Part shown: piece by piece, positions 1 to 8,722 of the stretch
Layout: each line of letters opens with the position of its first letter
Position numbering within the stretch: position 1 is the first letter of the stretch
Assembly (NCBI GenBank): GCA_004151065.3
Contig: NWUY0300075106.1
Span: forward strand, 1 to 14,691
Reading direction: 5' to 3'
Origin: Larix sibirica
Taxonomy: Eukaryota > Streptophyta > Pinopsida > Pinales > Pinaceae
DNA: 14,691 nucleotides
The notes under the pieces: generated by a model
Seen by the model: the letters and a program-made list of their open reading frames with translations, nothing else
Told to the model about the DNA's origin: nothing
Databases searched by the model: none
Program-made: the position numbers and the translations under genes

Positions 1-1
1 A

Positions 2-620
2 TTTCAGAAGCTAAGTCTTAGAGTAAAGAACATTCCAGAAGATAATCTGTTGGATCTTTTTATGGGAAATTTAAGGAAGAATATTCAACATGATGTATTC
101 TTGTTTGAACCTAAATCATTGGAGAATTCTTTTAGTTTGGAAAGGAAATTTGAAATTAACAATATAACTACTAGAAGGGTTTCTACTAACACCTATAGAG
201 AGGGAAATGCCCCCTCCCTCAAATCTCACTCATCCTACAAGGTTGATGCCTCAGAGAGCGGAGGAAAGAAGAGAAAAGAGAGTATGCTTCAATTGTGATA
301 GCAAGTACAATAAAGGGCATTGGTATAGTGAGAATAAATTATTCTACATAGACTATGAAGATGAAGAATATCCATGACTAAAATAGTCTCAAGAGATAGA
401 TCTAGAAGATACTACCCCAACCATATATTTCCATGCATTGGTCGAAAATAACACTCCTCAAAATATTGGGATAGAAGGATCTATTGAAAATAAAAAGCTA
501 ATAATCTTGAATGATTCTGGTAGTACCCTTTTGGCCCCCCCAATAAGCACCTTTCATTTTATGAAAGTCTCCCATTATAAAACATTGGAAAAGGTTGATA
601 ATGGTTCCTTATTTCATTGA
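2..620 (+). mobile_element. Ty3/gypsy-type LTR retrotransposon Gag-protease relic
   Basis: The window opens inside a Gag reading frame (bases 2-298) with phrases typical of plant Ty3/gypsy Gag, such as LFEPKSLENSFSLERK and RRVSTNTYRE. A frameshift near 250-282 moves the frame. The new frame holds a zinc knuckle (Cys at 285-287, Cys at 294-296, Gly-His at 315-320) whose last Cys is lost: the expected GHxC reads GHWYS. After in-frame stops at 375-377 (TGA) and 384-386 (TAG) comes an acidic linker, then the aspartic protease signature DSGST at 513-527, and a stop at 618-620. The residues after DSGST do not fit a protease. Gag would package element RNA and the protease would mature the polyprotein; this copy can do neither. 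No LTR, primer-binding site or reverse transcriptase is visible. The 5' part lies outside the window. Confidence 0.8.
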
Positions 621-654
621 TTTGGTTATCTAAATGTTTATATTCTAGTATTCT

Positions 655-766
655 ACAGGACTACTTCAATGTCGTCATGACCCTACAAATTATTATCTTA
701 AGTTTAAATGACAGGACTACTTCAATGTCGTCATGACCCTACAAATTGTTATCTTAAGTTTAAATG
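655..766. repeat. 56-bp tandem duplication, two copies
   Basis: Two head-to-tail copies, 655-710 and 711-766, each starting ACAGGACTACTTC and ending AAGTTTAAATG. I count one mismatch in 56 (A versus G in the ATTRTTATC part). It lies just downstream of the Gag-protease relic and has no coding frame of its own. Such high identity beside heavily decayed sequence suggests a recent slippage or unequal-exchange event. Confidence 0.95.
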
Positions 767-1483
767 AAAATGTGCTTTTGATTGAAGAATTTTATCTTCT
801 CATTTCAATTTCATGTTCTTATCTTTCACTAGAGATGATATGTTCATGCTGAGCCAATCAAATTTATGAGTGATTAATTTTTAGGATCATTTGATCTATG
901 AAATTATTTGTTGATTAATCATCATTAACAATGAACATAAATTTCCGTAGTTATGAAAAATTGAAATTATTTTTTTAACTTATATCTTGGCTTATACCAG
1001 TAACAAATATTCCATGTCGAATTTCACATGGGATGTCATGAAATTAGGTAATTGTTTTGAACATTTCATATAGCCAAGTAATTGCTAAAATTATCATAGC
1101 TCCTAAAATTTTGATTTCATATGACTATTAAATGATTATGTTATAAGATTTAAGCACTTCATTTGTATTGGGAGATAGAATATTGTTATATTTTATTATA
1201 ATAGGAGGCACATTATCTTAACTTAGTATGATACATAATTTATATGATTTGCACCTCTATATAATTCGTTTAAATATTAAACTCAATTTGTTATCCTAAC
1301 CTCTTGATTTTATAACTTAATGTTTCGAACTGCCACTTATCAACATTATGGTTTACATATGTCAAATCAACAATGTATAGTGATGATTTACGAATTAATG
1401 ACTCGTGTATTTTATGGCTCTCAAAATCAAACAAACCCTAACCTTACCAAAACACCATTTTGTCAATATTTCTTTAAAGTTGT
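767..1483. other. AT-rich stretch without a recognisable gene
   Basis: I see no family resemblance, RNA gene or structured repeat here. A 62-codon frame at 1320-1508 (+) starts with ATG, but its translation looks like chance AT-rich sequence. The pyrimidine-rich TTGTATTATCAG around 1485-1496, just before the next relic, could pass as a splice acceptor, but no upstream exon supports it. Confidence 0.5.
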
Positions 1484-1828
1484 TTGTATTATCAGGTATC
1501 TAGTTTAATGGAGTTTCATACCTCCCATAGGGACATTTGGATCTGGCCATGGAAGCGTAAGATGGTGGTCTATTTATGCTATAACTCTGCCCTATTTGAT
1601 TCAATAGTGCATTTTGTGTTTGATTCCTCAGTCAATCTGATGGCTCTTGTAGTCTATTTTGAGATGTGTGGAACTGAATATCTTTAGGCTTATGAAGAAT
1701 ATTTGGAGTCGTTCCAAAAAATCTCTTGGATTCCTTTCCTAAGGAAATTCGATGGATATAATGTGGAGGTCATGAAGGCATTTGGAGGTAATTTGATCGA
1801 CAATCTTCCAAGTTTTTGGTTTATATAA
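1484..1828 (+). pseudogene. Decayed gag-like retroelement fragment
   Basis: One frame stays open for about 115 codons, apart from a TAG at 1685-1687 (where a CAG codon would fit), and ends with TAA near 1828. Its second half reads AYEEYLESFQKISWIPFLRK followed by FDGYNVEVMKAF. From memory of the family, that resembles the start of a gag-like protein common in plant retroelements, where a 'WxxFLxKFxGYNxEV' phrase is recurrent. The match ends after about 50 residues, so only an N-terminal piece is left. There is no zinc knuckle or protease downstream. It lies on the same strand as the gypsy relic at 2-620 but in different sequence, so it is probably a separate insertion. The family assignment is tentative; that the segment was once coding is more secure. 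Confidence 0.45.
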
Positions 1829-2046
1829 TAACCTTCTATCTATGTATTTTTCCATAAGCAATTTGTATGCATGATATATAACGAAAACAATTTCATCCAC
1901 AACCTATATTACAATTCCTTCATCTTCATCTGTCCTAATTGAGAAGATATCATTTTTTAGTGTTTATTCTATAAAGTTGAATAGATATCAAAATTTAAAT
2001 TTCTTATTTTTCATTTAATTACTTATGAATGACTAGTGTTTTTTTT

Positions 2047-2402
2047 AGGCAAGAAGGCTATGTGCACGTACTGTATACATTGGTCTCGAAAGTGGACTAG
2101 AGTAGAGACAAGGGAAGCTCAATAAAGGGACCGGCATAGTGCACATTGGTGTTATTGATAAGGATGCACCCATACTTAACAACCATGTATTACATTGTGT
2201 CGAGCACACTCTTGTCTAAGAGCACATCGAATTCCAATAGGTGGAGTCCTAAATGCTTCTTGTTGAGCTTTTCCATGGATTTCGAGGATTGAGTTGTAGC
2301 CACCACTCGGCATCTCCGTTGAGAAAACTCAAGAGACAACACATGCCTGATGCCTCCAATTGTGCATCTTGTGATTACAACCATATCCTCTTTCTCCACC
2401 AT
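2047..2402 (-). pseudogene. Short-chain dehydrogenase/reductase (SDR) pseudogene, N-terminal fragment
   Basis: Read on the minus strand from ATG at 2400-2402, the frame resembles plant SDRs annotated as NADPH-dependent 1-acyldihydroxyacetone-phosphate reductase-like. The nucleotide-binding turn is VVITRCTIGGIRH (residues 8-20), where the usual TGxxxGIG glycines at residues 12 and 19 are both Arg. Then follow LEFSQRRCRVVAT, LLEFDVLLDKSVLDTM and a TAA at 2190-2192. Beyond the stop the same frame continues with VVKYG and ILINNTNVHYAGPF; NNTN (2145-2156) stands for the SDR NNAG motif. Further stops lie at 2097-2099 and 2058-2060, and a frameshift precedes VHIAFLP, where homology ends at an A-run (T-run 2039-2046 on the plus strand). 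Only about 118 of roughly 280 residues remain, and the catalytic YxxxK is absent. It cannot make an enzyme. Confidence 0.75.
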
Positions 2403-2637
2403 TGAAATTGAAGATATAGATCATTATATCCGCATGTTTTATTGGTTGTGAGACCACTAGATGGTTCAAGCACGTACCATATCCAACTATTCAACATGTC
2501 TTCCAGAGCAATGGTATGGCCATATTGTTGTCAATCCATCTGTAAGCCATTTTTTTACTGCCGAGTCTTTTTATGAATCTACACCGCCTTACATATATTA
2601 GACAAGCCCATATTGATTTATAGATATTCATGTTGAT

Positions 2638-2827
2638 CTAAAATGATATAAAATGATGGTCAAGCTTATTGGGGAAACATTCTTTCAAGGTACTAGGAGG
2701 ATCATGCTCGACCCATTTTGACATGAACTCAATTGAAGATGTGTCCTCGTGCATAGACTCATCACTTGGGTTCACATGGAGGAGCAACAATAGCTTCAAG
2801 AACATTGAGATAATGTCTAGTGTTCAT
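2638..2827 (-). pseudogene. Possible decayed coding fragment, unrecognised
   Basis: On the minus strand an ATG at 2825-2827 opens a frame reading MNTRHYLNVLEAIVAPPCEP. After a one-base shift it continues as DESMHEDTSSIEFMSKWVEH and DPPSTLKECFPNKLDHHF, up to a TAG at 2638-2640. The composition (acidic and serine-rich, then charged) is more protein-like than the AT-rich surroundings. I recognise no domain. It lies upstream, on the same strand, of the SDR pseudogene, but nothing links the two. It could be a chance open frame. Confidence 0.22.
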
Positions 2828-3102
2828 TGCACTCAATCAATTCACTTGATGTTATAAGTATTGTTATAGTATACATTGGTGGTTTTGGATTGCAAAGCTT
2901 TGAAACTAGATTTTATGGAGCCATGAGATTATAAGCTAGAGAGAGATGTGATCCTTACTAAATATGTAGTTGGAATTCTTGGCCAAAGGCTTTTTTGTTT
3001 TGTGAAATAGTTTCTGCAAGACTTGAACATGGCCCGGGATACCAAAGAGTTCGAACTACATTACATTACTCTTAAATAAGCCTTTTGATAAGTGTAATTT
3101 TC

Positions 3103-3116
3103 AGTTGAATTTGTCT
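3103..3116. repeat. Left copy of a 14-bp target-site duplication
   Basis: AGTTGAATTTGTCT occurs here and again, identically, at 4415-4428. The left copy runs directly into the T-run 3116-3123. Two identical 14-mers bracketing a segment that ends in poly(T) are the expected footprint of target-primed reverse transcription. The segment's sense strand is the minus strand. Confidence 0.8.
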
Positions 3117-4414
3117 TTTTTTTGTAAGTAAGTATCACATTACATTATCAAAGAAGAGTTACAAAACAATACAGTGTCCACCATCCCATAGCCTATGAAA
3201 AAGAATGACTACCAACTCTATCCTCTAGACTTTCCAACTATCCATACATTAAGCACCAAAAACACCCCTCCCTCGAGATGGAAAATAGGGCTTATCACAT
3301 GTATTTTAGTTTTACATAAACAAAACTCTAATTTCACTTGCCAACCACATCATAAACTAGCTACTATGTTTTTATAATTCCAACTAAACCGGAAAAAAAA
3401 GCACCATAAAACAATAGAATGCCTAAGGAGCATGGGGGCTATCAGATTGGCCATCCTTCCATGCCTGAGATGATGTTGTGGAGCCCTCAATACCAATATG
3501 CATCTTCACCACCAACGAGCTCCCATCTGCTTGATTCCAAGGAACAAACTTGATGCCCAACTTACTAGTGATAACATCAACCTTTTGGTGCATAAGCCAG
3601 GCATTTGCATTGGATGCTTCCAATATTTGATAGGTTCATCACCCCCCTTCATCTCATCCTCCTTCTCCATCAAGATATGAGCCAAAAGACCCTTCACAAT
3701 CCAATAATTCGCCACCTACCAATCATAGAGCATCATGTGGGCTCACATGGTACTAGGATCATATATCCAATATGCCCGATTATTCAAACATTCTCCTGGA
3801 AGCATAAATTCAAGCTCCTCCCATAATTATCTCTCAACCCCTTCAATCTCCTATTTGATTTCCTGCAGAATGAAATATTTGAAATTAATAGCAACCTGAA
3901 CTACTTTCTCCTGCTCCCTTGTGGATCACGGTGGAGCCAATGCTTATTTCCCCTTTCTCTATCAACGAGCATTGCTTCCCTGGGTTTCCATCATCCCGCC
4001 ACCCTAGCACACACTCCTCTCAAATGTCCCAACCCAGCTACCATTGATAAAATCACCAGAGAAAAATACCCCAAGAATGGCTCCATGACACCATCTCTCC
4101 TTCTCCTCATCAGAATTTAAACTCGAACCACCATAAATGATCATGAATACACCGACCAATATCCTTGGGCTTATCTTGAGGCCCATACCCATCCTTCCCC
4201 ACACTTCAAATTGAAATATCCTTCTGCAACCATACTGACTGGCACTCGGTTCCTCTAGAGGAGGACGCGACTTTCACATCCCATCTTTCCACATTAAAAC
4301 CACTTGATTTGGTGTATTCCCCCTCCTTAACCAGTGGTCATAAGGAAGCCTCCATGTGTCCCCATTTGTCTGCCACATGTCTCAGCCTTTCATTACTAAT
4401 ATCCACATCCGGGT
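3117..4414 (-). mobile_element. Retro-inserted sequence of about 1.3 kb (5'-truncated, polyadenylated)
   Basis: The segment is bounded by perfect 14-bp direct repeats (3103-3116 and 4415-4428). On its minus strand it ends in a short poly(A) (T-run 3116-3123 on the plus strand). Its 5' end at 4414 falls inside a reading frame with no start codon, so it is 5'-truncated, as LINE-mediated insertions usually are. Its content in minus-strand order is a decayed coding region (4413-3423), then about 300 bases of 3' untranslated sequence, then the tail. I see no reverse transcriptase, endonuclease or RNase H motif, so it was mobilised in trans: either a processed pseudogene of a cellular mRNA or a non-autonomous retroelement. 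No canonical AATAAA is evident before the tail. Confidence 0.7.
3423..4413 (-). pseudogene. Unrecognised protein, decayed retrocopy of about 330 codons
   Basis: The coding trace switches frame several times. It starts at 4413 with PDVDISNERLRHVADKWGHM and runs through FNVERWDVKVASSSRGTECQ to about 4130. Another frame takes over with SDEEKERWCHGAILGVFFSG (about 4120-4010), followed by a phrase containing LGWRDDGNPGKQCS. It then continues through VVQVAINFKYFILQEIK, LWEELEFMLPGECLNNRAYW, IYDPSTM and VANYWIVKGLLAHILMEKED to about 3620. The last frame runs from ASNANAWLMHQKVDVITSKL to QSDSPHAP and a stop at 3423-3425. In-frame stops within the trace (after VC, EIK, VER, DPSTM and LYDW) fit lost CAG, CAA, CGA or TGG codons. 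The ancestor looks soluble: Trp-rich, charged, no membrane segment, and a hydrophilic Ser/Gln tail. I do not recognise the family and assign no function. Confidence 0.6.
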
Positions 4415-4428
4415 AGTTGAATTTGTCT
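4415..4428. repeat. Right copy of the 14-bp target-site duplication
   Basis: Identical to 3103-3116. It adjoins the truncated 5' end of the minus-strand retro-insert at 4414, and marks the pre-insertion target together with its left copy. Confidence 0.8.
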
Positions 4429-5424
4429 AGTTGTTTTTCATCTAAAACTTTAATTTCTTGCACTTTAATTGTAGAGGCAAATATCCTTTGCCTTTTTCTT
4501 CCCACCACTTAGTCAACTTCCCAAAACTTAGTCATGGATTACTCAACTTCCATTGATACGTTGTTAATCCATGCATGCTTACTATACATGTAGCTCATAA
4601 AGGGTATGATTCATGATTGGTGTTTGATGTGTTATTTATACTCATAGTTCTATACAATGTAATGTATATAATGTTCCTAGCTAATTGAGAGTAAGAAAGC
4701 ATGATGCTAGGTAGTTTGTGCTTATAACTCCTTAACTATAATGGGAATATATATTCTATGTATATAAACGTCCCATTTAATGCATGGATATAGTCCAAAT
4801 AAGGGAATGCATGTAACCAAACTCTTCACTAGTTCTGAGCATATATGCATATATTAAAACTAGAAGTATTGTGCATGCATGCATCCCTTTTAAACTATTA
4901 TGGGAAAAGAGATATATGTATACCACTAGCAATTTTGTGCATAGATATCGTTAGAACAGGCTATGTATGCAAATTATCGGCACGTATATGCACATATAAC
5001 GAAAGTACCCAATCTTGATCATACATATAACTTAATAACAAATTTAGGCATTCACATATATATAAACGAAACCAGAAAAATATGTGCATGTATATATGTA
5101 TATAGTAGTCAATATACTTCCATATCTAGGCCTACTACCCAAGCAAAATGACCACCCAACCATCAACAAAAAGAATGCATAGGTAACCATTTTTAAGCAA
5201 GGTTTTATCCATCAATCAAGCAACAAAAAAATTGTTGCCCAATTCTTCCAATGTCGAGCAAGTTGAGACTGCCATAAAACCCAAGCAAATAGTACCTATC
5301 ATCCACATGTCATGGCCTCCGGCCTATGCTATAAATTAGAGCGGGGTTATGCCATGAAAATGCAAAACAAACCATAGTAAATAATGCTAATAACAATGTT
5401 TCCAATAGTTGAGCAAGTAAACAA
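4429..5424. other. AT-rich non-coding stretch
   Basis: The stretch is rich in TATATA and ATGCAT words, with a CATGCATGCAT block at about 4874-4884 and several similar words to 5100. Small frames such as 4963-5151 look like chance. Near 5310-5350 there is a short GC-richer patch with GGCCTCCGGCC and, just after it, TATAAATTAGAG, which resembles a TATA box. No coding sequence downstream supports promoter function. Confidence 0.45.
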
Positions 5425-5899
5425 TTGAATCATAACCATGAACCCACACCCAATCCACAACTCGATTTGAAAATAGATTTCCAGCAAAAGTTTGAAATCG
5501 TTTTTGGTTTGCAAAGGGTAGACAAAGGGTATACTAAGAGAGAGGAGGCTCGCGGGTTTTACTCCCAAAATCACAAGAGTCCAAATGGCTTAGCGTTTGA
5601 TGCAATGTATGCATTTAAAGAGTGTATGAAAACTAAGAGTTGGATTCAAGCCTCAAGGCTTACCCATCTTCAATAAACCATAAACAAGTATGAGAATGCT
5701 AGAATGATGCACAAAAAACTATGGAAAACCACCAACATGTTAGAAAGGATGCTACTACCAATAATGGTTAGAATGGATCATAAAAAGGCCAATAAGAAAA
5801 GAGAGAGTTTAATAAACAAGGGTGGGCATGGACAACAGTAACCTTAATTGCACCTTAAAACACTAACATGTAGAAAACATAATGGCAGTTATATGCTAG
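5425..5899. other. No supported gene; open frame without a start codon
   Basis: An 83-codon plus-strand frame (5425-5676) begins at TTG, has no ATG in its first two thirds, and matches nothing I know. Near its end is a perfect short inverted repeat, AAGCCT-CA-AGGCTT at 5648-5661. The rest, to 5899, is purine-rich on the plus strand and shows no structure. Confidence 0.4.
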
Positions 5900-6268
5900 T
5901 TAAACCATAGTCATAGAACCTATCTCTTGTCCAATGTTGGAGTAAGAAGCAAACTTGGTGATGGGTGTGTCATCTATGGTCTGATTGAGAGCATCAACAA
6001 TTAACTAGGTTGATAACGCCTTCAAATAAGTTGTTACATACCATGCAATATCTGATCATTTAGTGGAGCTTGCCTCTGCACTCACCACTTTGTGAGTTAA
6101 AGAGAGGAGGGCCAAACTTAAGCAAACAAGTTGAGCTTCGAACCAAGAGCCAGATGAGTAGGGTTGCACCCTAGTTTTACCTCGAAACCATGCACAAAAT
6201 GCAAAGAAAAGGAGCTCGATCTCAACCTTAGAAGCGCTACATAAAAGACCCAGATCAAAATGAACCAA
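5900..6268 (-). pseudogene. Decayed open frame, unrecognised
   Basis: One minus-strand frame runs for about 122 codons from 6268 to a TAA at 5900-5902, broken only by a TGA at 6056-6058 and a TAG at 6005-6007. The TAG fits a lost CAG; the TGA fits a lost CGA. The first part is hydrophobic and Cys/Leu-rich (LLFFAFCAWFRGK, then LVCLSLALLSLTHKVVS). The last part is more ordinary protein: LIVDALNQTIDDTPITKFAS and YSNIGQEIGSMTMV. The upstream end has no ATG, so a 5' exon or more decayed sequence may precede it. I recognise no family. Persistence of one frame across two stops argues weakly for a former gene or element; chance remains possible. Confidence 0.3.
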
Positions 6269-8048
6269 AAGCTAGTTCAAATGCATACGTGACAATGACG
6301 AATATCCACCTTGAGTTGGCTCAGGATGTATTTATTATAAATAATGTGAATCTATTAAAATTTATGCGAATTTGTTGTTTGATTCATTAGCTATTAATAC
6401 ATTGCATAATTCAGCTTACATGTAGACACATTATCTAAGTTTAAGCCAGCTTTAGCCTTTGACTTAGACTCAGCAGTACTAGTCATTGCCTCACTACTCA
6501 CTAGTCTTTGTTGATGGATTGATATTTCAGGAGATTAGGTATTGGCAAATGGTAATGTAATCATGTAAGAGCATTATCGGAAAGGTAAGGATGTTAATAA
6601 TCATTCAAATCATGGTCACATGGCACCTGCGAGCAGCACGTATGAGGATAGGTAATAGCTTTAATGAACTTTGTTGCACGGATTTCAGAGTTGTTTTCAA
6701 AATTAAATGGAATTAAACTCTTACCACAATGTCTTTTGTCCTTTCTATAGGTTTATAGGTACTAATCCTATTCTATATTATATTGTTTATATTTTAGAAT
6801 AATCATATTCTTTTTTATATTGCTTATATTATTGGATAATCTAATCCTTGTGGTTTGCACCTTTCATCCATATTGTCTATGTTGGCAATGCAATAAACAT
6901 GCATTTACAATGCATCAAGTTGCACTTACAATGATCCTATGTCGGGTGCTCATGGAAAGTCTTTGTCTTTATGTGCTTGTATCTAGGAACCCTTCCCTAG
7001 AGACAAGTACCCTACTAAATTTAAAGAGTAGGGTTGGTCTTAGGAATAAGACAAAGTAGAATTCTAGTAATGACTAATGTGTGAGAGAAGTGATGGTTAT
7101 AGGTCGTACTTATTTTATTTGATGTTAGAGGCAAGGATACATAGTAGTTGGAGGATTTTTGGGGCATTGGATAGTAAAGATGTAAATACAAAAATAAATA
7201 AATTATAAGAAAATTAAATATTTTTCATTAAAATCATGGACATAGCCACTACTATAACTCTTATTTTAAGAAATTACAACTTAGAAATTACATACTTCTT
7301 TTAACTTAAAGAACAAAATCCGTTGATGTAATTTCATCATATAGCACTCCCATTTTACAAGTAGAATACTTGTTTATTAGAACATTCCATCTCATGTTTA
7401 AACATAGTACTTGGTTTAAATGTTTTCATGATATTATTATGAGTATTGACCAACCTAAATGTAACTACAATGATGCCCAAGTTAAACTCTAAACACTTAT
7501 AAAAAGTCTTCAACAACAACAAGTACTTAGTGGTGTTATAATCAACATCTTTTAAGGCAAACAATTTTTTTATACATTTTTTTATGTAATTTTGTTAGTC
7601 CCTATGCCTTGCAGCAGCATGGACTATAAGAATCGCTTGGTGAACAATCCATTAGTTCTGCACAGATTTTAAAGTCGTTTAATCAAAGTTTTGTAAGGAC
7701 ATATTTGTTCTGGCCAATGAAACATTTGAAAACCTTATTTAACCTCTTTTCGAGGTCACCTGACAAACCATGGTGCATGGAGGCCACCTCCTAGTGTCGG
7801 CTAACAACCGTGTCCTCTCTAAAGCTAGGGTGTCTTCCAGGATTTCGATGTTACAGGCTGAAGAACGGATGTCGCGCAACACTGCAATAAGCAACCACAA
7901 CGCCCTTACTCTTGAATGAATTTCTATGGTGTTTGTTGGATGGTATCATTTGACTGTTGAGTGCATGAACTGAACTCCATGACTCCATTCTCCCATAACT
8001 CTTGCAAATTCTGTCCTCCTCCTATGCTGAATAGAAGAGCTGAACTAT
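6269..8048. other. Long stretch without a supported gene
   Basis: Mostly AT-rich. Frames at 6820-7059 (+) and 7355-7564 (-) have compositions expected by chance. Between 7740 and 8048 the base composition becomes more balanced. A 31-codon minus-strand frame at 7683-7778 (MHHGLSGDLEKRLNKVFKCF at its start) looks protein-like but is too short to support. The 7740-8048 part leads directly into the duplicated block that starts at 8049. Confidence 0.45.
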
Positions 8049-8217
8049 GTCCATGGCTTTTAATGAGAACCCAACTCTAGTTGCGTCCATGTTTTTTCTG
8101 AATGAGAGCCCGAGTGTTGTGACTGTAACGTCCATGTCCACGGTTTTGAATGAGAACCCGACTCCAATTGCATCCATGTTTTTTTGAAGAGAGCACAAGA
8201 GTTGTTGTGACTGTAAC
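8049..8217. repeat. Higher-order tandem duplication (two units of 81 and 88 bp)
   Basis: Unit 1 is 8049-8129 and unit 2 is 8130-8217. Both start GTCCATG and end GACTGTAAC. Each unit is itself made of two related halves that begin with (G/A)TCCATG plus a T-rich run, followed by GA-rich sequence such as AATGAGAACCC or AATGAGAGCCC. The halves are about 8049-8084, 8085-8129, 8130-8171 and 8172-8217. The order is A-B-A'-B', so an older 40-bp duplication preceded a duplication of the pair. A further weak half may start at 8218. Minus-strand frames across it repeat NMDA.xVGFS-like phrases, a by-product of the DNA repeat. Confidence 0.8.
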
Positions 8218-8722
8218 TCCATCTTTCTTCCAGTATTGCGACTTCGTCTCTCTTCTTAGGACTGCGTGGAGGCTGAATTCGAGCTGCAAAAGGTCAGTGC
8301 TCGACCTCCAGTCACTAAGATCCGTTGCGATATCTTTCTTTGGGTCTACGTGGAGACTGGTGGCGAATTGCGTGGAGCTTCATTGCATGTGATCCATGCA
8401 TGTGAAGTGTTTACTTCTCCATTGTATCGTGGAGACCATTGTGAAGATATCCAAAACTGGGAGAAGTCAGGGAATTCTGCTAAAGACCAGCGGTATTTGC
8501 ATTTGGGACTGGGTAATGATGATACTGAACCATACGCGGTTACAAACAGATATCTGTGTTCTACTGCAGTTCTCCCGTTGGGTTTATTATACCTATATAA
8601 AACAAATTTTTGCATACCGATTTTCAGCGTGTGTTACTATACCACAGTCCAGGTTCTACAATATTTCTTGTGCCTATGCTCAATGCTGGTAAATGGCATT
8701 CTGCGGTTCAAGTAATTTATAG
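8218..8722. other. Balanced-composition block with a long open frame lacking ATG
   Basis: A 149-codon plus-strand frame (8266-8715) is the longest in the window, but it opens at GTG, has no ATG until its last few codons, and overlaps open frames of 98 codons (+) and 89 codons (-). That pattern fits a less AT-rich non-coding block better than a gene. I recognise no domain in any of the frames. The TATA-like word at 8594-8602 and the position between two repeat families suggest regulatory or LTR-like sequence. I could not find matching LTR ends. Confidence 0.3.
8594..8602 (+). promoter_or_regulatory. TATA-box-like element
   Basis: TATATAAAA matches the plant TATA consensus well and sits in sequence less AT-rich than most of the window, which makes a chance match a little less likely. 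A start site would be expected about 30 bases downstream. No convincing coding region follows, so the function is unproven. Confidence 0.2.

Noticed and set aside
2039-2402. SDR fragment as a complete processed pseudogene with a poly(A) tail
   Set aside because: The A-run lies in mid-domain, and I found no matching direct repeats around 2030 and above 2402.
3020-3060. tRNA-like T-loop word AGTTCGAACT
   Set aside because: No matching T-stem, acceptor stem or anticodon arm can be formed from the flanking sequence.
3058-3147. ACATTACATTA repeated at 3058-3068 and 3137-3147, as a possible target-site duplication
   Set aside because: It is low-complexity, the second copy lies inside the retro-insert whose longer 14-bp duplication explains the boundary better, and the enclosed 70 bases are not an element.
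4874-4884. CATGCATGCAT, which contains the plant seed-type RY motif
   Set aside because: It sits in a stretch full of ATGCAT words, with no gene nearby for it to control.
4963-5151. 62-codon frame in TATATA-rich DNA
   Set aside because: The composition follows the AT-rich repeats; nothing supports translation.
5425-5676. 83-codon plus-strand open frame
   Set aside because: It starts at TTG, has no ATG in its first two thirds, and no family resemblance. Most likely chance.
7355-7564. 69-codon minus-strand frame
   Set aside because: AT-driven composition, no conserved phrase and no continuation in frame.
8266-8715. 149-codon plus-strand open frame, the longest in the window
   Set aside because: It starts at GTG in an apparent plant genome, lacks ATG until its end, and overlaps open frames on both strands. 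Kept only as part of a composition block.
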